Assembly: GCF_000621785.1 (NCBI RefSeq)
Contig: NZ_JHXI01000017.1
Span: 31,128-95,127 of the forward strand
DNA: 64,000 bases
From: Ruminococcus flavefaciens ND2009
GTDB lineage: Bacteria; Bacillota; Clostridia; Oscillospirales; Ruminococcaceae
Reading direction: 5' to 3'
Each line of letters starts with the position of its first letter. Position 1 is the first letter of the stretch. The translations under genes and the position numbers were made by a program. The notes beneath the pieces were generated by a model. It worked only from the letters and a program-made list of their open reading frames with translations. It made no database searches and was not told where the DNA came from. This document shows, piece by piece, positions 33,957-40,531 of this stretch.

Positions 33957-34826
33957 ATGAACTTAGCCACAGGTATTCAGAAAGCCATCGACTACATCGA
34001 AGCGCACATCACCGACGAACTTGATATGGCGGAGGTCGCAAAACAGGCGGCTTGCTCGCCCTACTATTTCCAGAAGATATTCGGTATACTGTGCGGTATC
34101 ACCGTAGGCGAATACATCCGCAGCAGGCGGCTCACACTTGCCGGCAGTGAGCTTATGAAAACGGACGCAAAGGTCATCGACACGGCGCTGAAATACGGCT
34201 ATGAGTCGCCTGAGAGCTTCACAAGAGCGTTCACTCGCTTCCACGGCGTAACGCCTACTGAGGCAAAGCGCGAGGGCGGCAGGCTCCGTTCATTTTCCCG
34301 TTTCAAGGTGCAGATCATTTTGAAAGGCGGTAATTCCATGAATTATAACATCGTTAAAAAGGACGCATTCACAGTGCTTGAAAAGGTGGAGCAGCACACC
34401 GTTGTGGGCGAGCAGAACAAGAACACTATCCCCGAATTCTGGGGCAGAGCCAAGTCCGACGGCACTATCACTACCCTGCTTGAACACGCATCGGACAGCA
34501 CTTTTATCTACGGTACCTGCTACGGCAACGGTCTCACAGACGCCGAGACCTTCGACTACGGTATCGCCGTGGAATGTGCTCCCGATACAGTCGCTCCCGA
34601 GGGCTTCCGTGTGAACACTATCCCTGCAAGAACGTGGGTAGTTGCTGAGTGTACAGGTCCCATGCCCGAGGCTATACAGCAGCTCTGGCACGAGCTTTGT
34701 GCGGAGTTCTTTCCCACATCGGACTACACTCCCACCTACGAAATGGACATCGAAGCTTACCCCGACGGAGATATGCTGTCTCCCGACTACAAAAGCCAGA
34801 TATGGATTCCTGTTGTGAGTGAGTAA
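33957..34826 (+). CDS. AraC-family regulator with GyrI-like effector domain
   Basis: A 289-residue protein: an AraC DNA-binding domain (1-105) with two HTH motifs (DMAEVAKQAACSPYYFQKIF and DTALKYGYESPESFTRAF), followed by a GyrI-like small-molecule-binding domain (about 125-289; MNYNIVKKDAFTVLEKVEQH, later WVVAECTGPMPEAIQQLW). Proteins of this design sense drugs or metabolites and activate nearby genes. AAAGGAGG stands before ATG 33957. The neighbouring acetyltransferases are candidate targets. Confidence 0.9.
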   Translation: MNLATGIQKAIDYIEAHITDELDMAEVAKQAACSPYYFQKIFGILCGITVGEYIRSRRLTLAGSELMKTDAKVIDTALKYGYESPESFTRAFTRFHGVTPTEAKREGGRLRSFSRFKVQIILKGGNSMNYNIVKKDAFTVLEKVEQHTVVGEQNKNTIPEFWGRAKSDGTITTLLEHASDSTFIYGTCYGNGLTDAETFDYGIAVECAPDTVAPEGFRVNTIPARTWVVAECTGPMPEAIQQLWHELCAEFFPTSDYTPTYEMDIEAYPDGDMLSPDYKSQIWIPVVSE

Positions 34827-34837
34827 AACAAGTTTTG

Positions 34838-34877
34838 CCCCTGAACGTTTCAATTAACGCTCAGGGGCATTGTGTTT
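34838..34877 (+). repeat. 40-base terminator repeat, copy 1
   Basis: CCCCTGAACGTT/AACGCTCAGGGG hairpin with a T-rich tail, exactly repeated at 35438-35477. The two copies flank the acetyltransferase at 34877-35350. Confidence 0.8.
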
Positions 34878-35350
34878 TATTCTGCTGTTAATATCTGCTT
34901 TTCCAGAACGAACCGAGCAAGCTCAACATTACCGTCTGTTTCGGTGGATACTATACGGAATCCGCATTTTTCGGTATAGAACTTAACATTTTCTTTCTTG
35001 TCCACAGGTGTTACTAAAGTTATCTTCTCCCAATCCTCATAAAGAGTCTTTACGAACCTAACCGCCTGTGTACCTATTCCTTTTCCCTGATACTCAGGAA
35101 CAATGCACAGGCAAGTGATCTCATACACTCTCATTTCCTGCATTTTACAGGAAACGCACCCAACAGGTTTATTATCGCATAGTATGATATATTTCGGATT
35201 ATCTCTTATTGAAGCTTCCATCATTTCTATCGTTTTACCATAACCGGGACAAGCACCAAATCTCCTGTAATCGCTGTAAAATGAAGCATTGTAGATATTT
35301 ATCAGCATTTCTGCATCTGCTGTTTCAGCTTTTCTGTATTCTATCGTCAC
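34877..35350 (-). CDS. GNAT acetyltransferase
   Basis: A 157-residue GNAT-fold N-acetyltransferase. The acetyl-CoA pyrophosphate loop is PEYQGKGIGTQAV (motif A, about residues 92-104), with the C-terminal FYTEKCGFRI strand typical of the family. The substrate is unknown. Identical 40-base repeats flank the gene, and its upstream region resembles that of the next GNAT gene (ATTAGTAAA, then CATCACTGCCG and CAATAAAA), so it looks like an inserted cassette. Confidence 0.85.
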   Translation of the reverse strand: MTIEYRKAETADAEMLINIYNASFYSDYRRFGACPGYGKTIEMMEASIRDNPKYIILCDNKPVGCVSCKMQEMRVYEITCLCIVPEYQGKGIGTQAVRFVKTLYEDWEKITLVTPVDKKENVKFYTEKCGFRIVSTETDGNVELARFVLEKQILTAE

Positions 35351-35437
35351 AGTTTGTCAGCTCCTTGATCTCCGATTTGTATTAGTAAATTATAGCATCA
35401 CTGCCGCATCAATAAAACACCGCTGTGCGGAGTTCTT

Positions 35438-35477
35438 CCCCTGAACGTTTCAATTAACGCTCAGGGGCATTGTGTTT
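35438..35477 (+). repeat. 40-base terminator repeat, copy 2
   Basis: Exact copy of 34838-34877. Confidence 0.8.
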
Positions 35478-35532
35478 GTTTATGCTGCGGAGATAAATCA
35501 GTATTTATGTGAGAACCTGAATTAAATGAAGT

Positions 35533-35982
35533 TCACTTTCTCGTCTTCCTGTAAAAAACAAAACCGTCCTCTTCTTTTATGATCTGATACCCTAATTTTT
35601 CGTAAAAAGCGTTTGTCCGTACATTCCAGCTTGGAGTGTCAAGATCAAACTTCGCGGCAAATGGATAGTTCTTTTCTATGCACTCCATTAAACGAATTCC
35701 ATAACCTTTTCTATGATAGACGCTGTCGATGAAAATTCTGCCAATGTACACACTGTTTTTTGTTTCATCCGGGAATATGACGGCTGCTCCCACAATATCT
35801 TTTCCTATCATTGCTTGATACAAATGCCCCTCTTGAGCCATCTGTTTATGCCATTCTACCGAATCATATCCGGGCGGACAGTCACCTTTTGCACCGCCGA
35901 CATTTACGTCTGTTTCAAATGCTCTGACAGATATGTCTACAATTGTTTTTATCTGGTTTTCTTCTGCTGTAACAATATACAT
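35533..35982 (-). CDS. GNAT acetyltransferase
   Basis: A 149-residue GNAT protein with motif A SVYHRKGYGIRLM (about residues 88-100) and the terminal NAFYEKLGYQII signature. GAGGAAG precedes the ATG. The substrate is unknown. It is on the same strand as the preceding GNAT gene but in a separate unit, with a related upstream region. Confidence 0.85.
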   Translation of the reverse strand: MYIVTAEENQIKTIVDISVRAFETDVNVGGAKGDCPPGYDSVEWHKQMAQEGHLYQAMIGKDIVGAAVIFPDETKNSVYIGRIFIDSVYHRKGYGIRLMECIEKNYPFAAKFDLDTPSWNVRTNAFYEKLGYQIIKEEDGFVFYRKTRK

Positions 35983-36164
35983 TCTACTTCCTCAATCGTC
36001 TTACAAATCTCGATTTATATTAGTAAACATTATACCATAGCATCACTGCCGTGTCAATAAAAGCTCTATAATACACAGGTTTTATATGAACAACGAAAAA
36101 TTGCTTGCTATCCACGCCGATCTATGCTATAATTGTAGAAAAATACCGACAGGGAGGTCTCACC

Positions 36165-36230
36165 ATGCTTGATTTCATAACCATAAACGAACACAGCAGT
36201 ATCCGCGTTGACGAGGAGAAAATAATATAA
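36165..36230 (+). pseudogene. N-terminal remnant of an MBL-fold hydrolase gene
   Basis: Behind a good AGGGAGGT site and a TATAAT at about 36128, ATG 36165 starts MLDFITINEHSSIRV, which matches the opening of UlaG-like metallo-beta-lactamase-fold hydrolases (HSSIRI, then a conserved YFDPF). A stop follows after 21 codons and none of the metal-binding histidine motifs follow. I read it as a gene truncated at residue 21. It could instead be a real small peptide. Confidence 0.45.
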
Positions 36231-36275
36231 ATATCGTGAACAGTAAGAAGGCAGCCATTGCGGCTGCCTTTTTCA

Positions 36276-36773
36276 TTATATTTCGTACTTCTCAAGTTTC
36301 AGAAGGGCTGTCTTTTTATCCAAACCGCCTGCATAGCCTGTCAGACTGCCGTCTGCTCCGACAACTCTGTGACAGGGAATTATTATCGAGATAGGGTTAT
36401 GTCCCACAGCACTGCCGACTGCCTGAGCTGACATACGCTCAACTCCTTGCTGCTCTGCGATGATATTTGCTATCTCGCCATAGGTCATTGTCTGTCCGTA
36501 AGGTATCGTAAGAAGTATGTCGTATACTGCCTTTCGGAACGGCGTTGTGTGCAGACTTATAGGCGGAGTGAAGCCCGGCTCTTTTCCGCCAAAATAAATA
36601 TCGAGCCAGTTGCAGGTCTGCGTAAATATCGGCAGCTCTGCTTCGGTGCTTTCCGATATGAGCTTATGGGGAAAGTATTTCTGCCCGTCGAACCATAAGC
36701 CTGTCAGTGTTTCACTGTCACTGGAGAGGGTGATACCACCGAGGGGAGAGGTATAGTGAAATGTGTTATTCAT
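36276..36773 (-). CDS. ogt: Methylated-DNA-protein cysteine methyltransferase
   Basis: A 165-residue O6-alkylguanine-DNA alkyltransferase. The acceptor motif is IIIPCHRVVGADG (Cys in PCHRV, about residues 129-141), followed by LTGYAGGLDKKTALLKLE. The helix-turn-helix YGQTMTYGEIANI precedes it. It removes methyl groups from O6-methylguanine by suicide transfer. The upstream gene (GNAT) ends 15 bases before, so they share a transcript. Confidence 0.93.
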   Translation of the reverse strand: MNNTFHYTSPLGGITLSSDSETLTGLWFDGQKYFPHKLISESTEAELPIFTQTCNWLDIYFGGKEPGFTPPISLHTTPFRKAVYDILLTIPYGQTMTYGEIANIIAEQQGVERMSAQAVGSAVGHNPISIIIPCHRVVGADGSLTGYAGGLDKKTALLKLEKYEI

Positions 36774-36788
36774 TATATCTTACTTCTA

Positions 36789-37244
36789 TCATATGTTTTT
36801 TAGTGTGTATCTCGGACCTTCTCCGCCAATTGTTCCGTTAGGGACAAATCCGCACTTATCAAGCACTCGTTTTGAAGAAATATTATCTTCATTTGTTTCG
36901 GCTTCCAGAGCCGTAACACTTGGCTGTTTAAATGCCCATTCAGATACTGCTTTCACGGCTTCGGTTGCATAGCCATATCCCTGATACTCATCGTTGATAC
37001 CATATCCTATCTCAGCGACACCATCAGGCGAAAGACCTTTGAAGCACAATTCACCGATATGCGTTCCGTTTTTCAACTCAATCATCCATATCGCATACCA
37101 ATCCCACTGTTCGGAATGTTCAATGCAACCGTTCAGCATTTCGGTGTATGCAGCTTTAAGGACATCAACTGTTTGTGCTTCTATAAATGCTTCCATCTGC
37201 TCTTTTGAGGCAGGGTATATTTTCAAGCGTTCTGTTTCGACCAT
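36789..37244 (-). CDS. RimJ/RimL-type GNAT acetyltransferase
   Basis: A 151-residue protein of the GNAT class that acts on protein N-termini or small molecules: opening VETERLKIYPAS, motif A NDEYQGYGYATEAV (about 87-100), closing NEDNISSKRVLDKCGF. AGGAG lies before the ATG. It forms an operon with ogt. Confidence 0.87.
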   Translation of the reverse strand: MVETERLKIYPASKEQMEAFIEAQTVDVLKAAYTEMLNGCIEHSEQWDWYAIWMIELKNGTHIGELCFKGLSPDGVAEIGYGINDEYQGYGYATEAVKAVSEWAFKQPSVTALEAETNEDNISSKRVLDKCGFVPNGTIGGEGPRYTLKNI

Positions 37245-37271
37245 AGTAGTCTCCTTATGACTGTTATTATA

Positions 37272-38162
37272 TCATACCTGATATCTGATCTGAAAATAAT
37301 CAAGATAAGCCTTGAAACGGTCCTGTGCAGTCAGCACTGTATCCGTCAGCCAGCCGCGTTCCTGTTCCCAGTTTTTGAGTCCGCGATAGTAGAACATCTT
37401 CAGATCGTCGGATATGATAAATGGAACTATATCGTGACGCAGGCACTCCTTCAGCATAATAAGCCTGCCTACTCTGCCGTTGCCGTCCTGGAACGGATGT
37501 ATGGACTCAAACTGATAGTGGAAGTCAATTATATCTTCAAGCGCGATTTTTTTCAGGTCATTGTACTGTGATACGAGCTTTTTCATTTGTGCAGGCACTT
37601 CGTCGGGAGCAGCAGTAATTTCGCCGCCGACTTCATTAGCGAACTTCTTATACTTGCCAACTGCAAACCAATCCTTTCTGCTGTCGGCAGTACCTGTTTT
37701 CAGCATCTTGTGAAACTCCTTGATAAACGCCTCTGTTAAAGGCTTTTCTGCGTTCTCAATAACATAGTCTATACAGCGGAAGTGGTTGACCGTCTCGACG
37801 ATATCGTCAACGTTGACAGCTTCATTTTCAAAGCCTAAAGTGTTAGTCTCGAAGATATAGCGCGTCTGGTCGTGGGTCAGCTTGCTTCCCTCAATATGAT
37901 TGGAATTATAGGTCAGCTCGATCTGTAACTTGTGATAGATACCACCGTGCTGATTACTGCTTTTCTGCTCTCTGAGAACTTCAAGCAGTGTCTCTGGACG
38001 TTTCAGTTTACGGCGTCCCGGTCTGACAGCATCGGCAGGGATTTTCCATGTTTTGCCGATAAGGACAGCGCCTTCGATGCGTCTTTCCGCACAGTAATTA
38101 CGGACTGTTCTTTCGGATATCCCCCATAATTCAGCCATTTCGGCTACACTTCTGTATTCCAC
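37272..38162 (-). CDS. Fic-domain protein with N-terminal HTH
   Basis: A 296-residue Fic protein. Residues 1-45 are a MerR-like helix-turn-helix (SVAEMAELWGISERTVRNYC). A SNHIEG motif (about 87-92) matches the Fic inhibitory S/TxxxEG helix. The active site is HPFQDGNGRVGR (222-233), complete with His and the anion-binding loop. It should transfer AMP from ATP to a target protein hydroxyl, kept off by its own inhibitory helix. The start is GTG 38162, preceded by GGAGGTGA. The target is unknown. It is divergent from tRNA cassette 2, whose promoter begins 100 bases away. Confidence 0.92.
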   Translation of the reverse strand: MEYRSVAEMAELWGISERTVRNYCAERRIEGAVLIGKTWKIPADAVRPGRRKLKRPETLLEVLREQKSSNQHGGIYHKLQIELTYNSNHIEGSKLTHDQTRYIFETNTLGFENEAVNVDDIVETVNHFRCIDYVIENAEKPLTEAFIKEFHKMLKTGTADSRKDWFAVGKYKKFANEVGGEITAAPDEVPAQMKKLVSQYNDLKKIALEDIIDFHYQFESIHPFQDGNGRVGRLIMLKECLRHDIVPFIISDDLKMFYYRGLKNWEQERGWLTDTVLTAQDRFKAYLDYFQIRYQV

Positions 38163-38261
38163 GGTATCACCTCCATAGTTCTATTATATCATATTATCGG
38201 CAAGAAATCAATGATAATGCATAGAAATTCTTGCCGATAAAAACTATACCACAGGTTTACT

Positions 38262-38290
38262 TGACATTTCCGTAATGCCGTGATATAATG
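38262..38290 (+). promoter_or_regulatory. Promoter of tRNA cassette 2
   Basis: TTGACA (38262-38267), 17-base spacer, TATAAT (38285-38290): near consensus. Immediately upstream is ACCACAGGTTTACTTGACA, matching the cassette 1 promoter except that the central ACA is replaced by TGT. ACCnnnGGT may be an operator half-palindrome. Confidence 0.85.
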
Positions 38291-38345
38291 ATGTCAACAC
38301 AAGGGAAAAGCTCCCGGAATTCTTACTAACGAAAGGGTGAAAACA

Positions 38346-38495
38346 ATGAAAGCTATCATGAACAACGCTATGTCTGCATACATTTGTGCTTTTGATTTCC
38401 AGCAGTCAAGCTATTTCTTCCAGCAGGAGGATAATGGCTCAGTTTTGCTGCGCACAGGACAGAAAAGAGCTTGTTCGGTCATCCTAAAAAGGTGA
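38346..38495 (+). CDS. Leader peptide of tRNA cassette 2
   Basis: A 49-codon gene with GAAAGGGTG seven bases before ATG 38346. It contains two Gln pairs (residues 19-20 and 26-27) plus Gln39, all CAG, and two Cys (14 and 43, TGT). The operon encodes tRNA-Gln(CTG), tRNA-Cys and tRNA-Gln(TTG). Its middle and end align with leader 1 (YICAFDFQQSSYFF with YLYSEHYEESFYH; LLRTGQKR with VLHTDKR). Codons 35-38 (38448-38457) are complementary to the 5' arm of the downstream terminator. The stop is 36 bases past that site, farther than in cassette 1. Confidence 0.78.
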   Translation: MKAIMNNAMSAYICAFDFQQSSYFFQQEDNGSVLLRTGQKRACSVILKR

Positions 38496-38540
38496 GCAGA
38501 GATAGTGTTGCATTGTAAACCATCTTCTGATAGAACATAG

Positions 38541-38580
38541 CCGTCTGTGTGCAGTATCAACTCACACAGGCGGTTTTTAT
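38541..38580 (+). terminator. Attenuator (intrinsic terminator) of cassette 2
   Basis: 11-bp stem CCGTCTGTGTG (38541-38551) with CACACAGGCGG (38563-38573), one G-U pair, then T5. The stretch 38545-38554 (CTGTGTGCAG) can instead pair with leader bases 38448-38457 (CTGCGCACAG) over ten pairs. Both attenuators share CCGTCTGT and CAGGCGG. Confidence 0.85.
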
Positions 38581-38608
38581 TATTCTATTCAGAAAGGTGG
38601 TTATTTTT

Positions 38609-38839
38609 ATGCCCATAGCAGCTCCGACTATCGATATGATAGCAACAGGCGCAAACATCAGAGCTTTGATAAAAGGCAAAGGACTCAAGGTGGCTGATGT
38701 ACAAACAGTATTCGGCTTCAACACGCCGCAAGCCATATTCAAGTGGATGAGAGGAGACGCTATGCCCTCTATCGACAACATAGTCATACTGGCACATATA
38801 CTTGATGTGCCTATTGACGAGATAATTATAACTAATTAA
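38609..38839 (+). CDS. Small XRE regulator of tRNA cassette 2
   Basis: A 76-residue single-domain Cro/XRE protein: GANIRALIKGKGLKVADVQ, GFNTPQAIFKWMRGDAMP, IDNIVILAHILDVPIDEIII. AAAGGTGG lies eight bases before ATG 38609. About 60 percent identical to the cassette 1 regulator, and in the same place between attenuator and tRNAs. tRNA-Gln(CTG) begins 33 bases after its stop, with a CCCGCC/GGGCGGG hairpin between. Probably a feedback regulator of its own promoter, possibly also of the other cassette. Confidence 0.85.
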   Translation: MPIAAPTIDMIATGANIRALIKGKGLKVADVQTVFGFNTPQAIFKWMRGDAMPSIDNIVILAHILDVPIDEIIITN

Positions 38840-38872
38840 ACACTCCCGCCCTTGTCGGGCGGGGTGAGATAA

Positions 38873-38946
38873 TTCCGCTTCGTCTAATGGTAGGACATCT
38901 GCTTCTGACGCAGAAGATGTAAGTTCGATTCTTTCAGCGGGAACCA
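38873..38946 (+). tRNA. tRNA-Gln (CTG), cassette 2
   Basis: Anticodon loop TTCTGAC with stem TCTGC/GCAGA, acceptor TTCCGCT/AGCGGGA and encoded CCA. One T-stem mismatch. It reads CAG, the only Gln codon used in the leader. Confidence 0.88.
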
Positions 38947-39047
38947 ACGCAGAGCGAGTCCGTGCAGTTTCGCGGTTCAGTTTTTCTGATTCGCAAATTA
39001 TTTCCGCATATTAAGCCGTATCTTATTTGCAACATATACACAACGAT

Positions 39048-39121
39048 GACTGTGTAGCCAAGTGGAAAGGCAATGGACTGCAACTCCATGAGCGCAGGTT
39101 CAAATCCTGTCACAGTCTCCA
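39048..39121 (+). tRNA. tRNA-Cys (GCA), cassette 2
   Basis: Anticodon loop CTGCAAC, perfect acceptor GACTGTG/CACAGTC, discriminator U and encoded CCA. Confidence 0.93.
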
Positions 39122-39238
39122 GCACAGTGCCTGTGCTCCCTTCCACGATGGCGCTCGTTTTACTCGCTCACTTTTTATGAGCCTGTCAGTCTGCTTTCGC
39201 TTATGGCACTGTCATGTTTTACAGATAGTTTTCACACA

Positions 39239-39313
39239 TTCCGTTTCGTCTAACAGGCAGGACATCGGTCTTTGACTCCGATAATGGAAGTTCGAACCTT
39301 CCAACGGGAACCA
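39239..39313 (+). tRNA. tRNA-Gln (TTG), cassette 2
   Basis: Anticodon loop CTTTGAC, acceptor TTCCGTT/AACGGGA, T-arm GGAAG/CTTCC and encoded CCA. A U-U mismatch closes the anticodon stem. The RNA ligase gene starts 27 bases after it. Confidence 0.86.
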
Positions 39314-39340
39314 CAAAAAACTATGAAAGGAATGATTATT

Positions 39341-40387
39341 ATGAGCAGAAAATTATCAAGTATACAAAGAATATGGAAGATAGAACCTATCGAAGGCGCT
39401 GACAGGATAGAGCTGGCTTATGTTCTCGGCTGGCAGTGCGTAGTAAATAAGGGACAGTTCAAACCAATGGACTTAGCCGTATATTTTGAGATAGACAGCT
39501 TTCTTCCAATACGCCCCGAATATGAATTCATGAGAGCGTCCAGCTACAAAAACACCGACATTATGGGCGAGGGATTTCGTCTGAAAACTCAAAAATTCCG
39601 AGGACAGGTATCGCAGGGACTTTTGCTGCCTATAAGTATATTCCCCGAAATACCGACTGACATTGAACTTGCGGCAGATGTTACCGAAATACTCGGGGTC
39701 CGCAAGTGGGAGATAGAGGAACGCGCAACCTCCGGCGGTACTGTCATAGGAAACCTGCCGAGAAGTATTCCTCATACCGATGAGACAAGGGTGCAGGCTG
39801 CACCTGAGCTCATAAAGGAGTTCACAGGGCTTGAATACTACATCAGCACTAAAATGGACGGCAGTTCCCACTCTATCAGTATAGATGAAGACGGCTTCCA
39901 CGTTACAGGTCATAACTACGAGTACAAGGATGACGGCAACAGCGATTTCTACAAGCTTGTCAACGATCGCGGCTACAAGGAAAAACTCGAAGCCTTTATG
40001 GGAAAAGAAGGACTTACTTCTATCACCGTACAAGGAGAGCTTTGCGCTCCGGGTATACAGCAGAACCGTCTGAAGCTCAAAAGACCTGAGTGGTATGTTT
40101 TCACTGTAATGGAGAACGGCAAGCGTGTAGGACTTGAAAGAATGCTTGAAATATGCAGGGAACTGGAGTTCACGACTGTTCCGATAGAAGAGGTCGGTAC
40201 AGACCTGCCTGCTAAATACCCAACCGTTGAAGCTCTGCTTGAACGAGCAGACGGAAACTATCCTAACGGCGGTAAAAAAGAAGGCATCGTCATACGTCCA
40301 ACTGAGCCTGTATTCAGCAGCAATATCGGCGCTGAACTGAGCATGAAGGTGGTAAGCAACAGGTATCTGCTGAAAAATGATGACTGA
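39341..40387 (+). CDS. RNA ligase, DraRnl (Rnl5) family
   Basis: A 348-residue ATP-dependent RNA ligase. The N-terminal part (1-130) fits the OB-fold domain of Deinococcus DraRnl. The nucleotidyltransferase core has motif I KMDGSSHS with the adenylated Lys171, motif III-like YVFTVMEN, motif IV EGIVIRP, and motif V MKVVSNRYLL. It seals 3'-OH/5'-phosphate RNA ends, DraRnl preferring nicks in duplex RNA. AAAGGA lies nine bases before ATG 39341. It sits at the end of tRNA cassette 2 without a terminator between, so it should be expressed with the tRNAs, suggesting repair of broken tRNA. Confidence 0.9.
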   Translation: MSRKLSSIQRIWKIEPIEGADRIELAYVLGWQCVVNKGQFKPMDLAVYFEIDSFLPIRPEYEFMRASSYKNTDIMGEGFRLKTQKFRGQVSQGLLLPISIFPEIPTDIELAADVTEILGVRKWEIEERATSGGTVIGNLPRSIPHTDETRVQAAPELIKEFTGLEYYISTKMDGSSHSISIDEDGFHVTGHNYEYKDDGNSDFYKLVNDRGYKEKLEAFMGKEGLTSITVQGELCAPGIQQNRLKLKRPEWYVFTVMENGKRVGLERMLEICRELEFTTVPIEEVGTDLPAKYPTVEALLERADGNYPNGGKKEGIVIRPTEPVFSSNIGAELSMKVVSNRYLLKNDD

Positions 40388-40478
40388 AATCCAATTCAAC
40401 CATTTATTGGTATTCTAAAAATTTCAATAATATTTCATGACTCTCTTGATTATCGCCAACTAAATTTGATAAAACAAC

Positions 40479-40528
40479 AGTAGCTCTGTACGGGATCTGA
40501 CCGATTATACAGAGCTGCTGCATTTTTT
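40479..40528. terminator. Terminator between RNA ligase and hipA
   Basis: AGTAGCTCTGT (40479-40489) with ACAGAGCTGCT (40509-40519), then T6. A related hairpin is at 42331 on the far side of hipBA. Confidence 0.75.
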
Positions 40529-40531
40529 ACC

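Noticed and set aside
39473..40399. 308-codon frame opposite the RNA ligase
   Set aside because: Antisense shadow; the ligase has all nucleotidyltransferase motifs and a ribosome-binding site.
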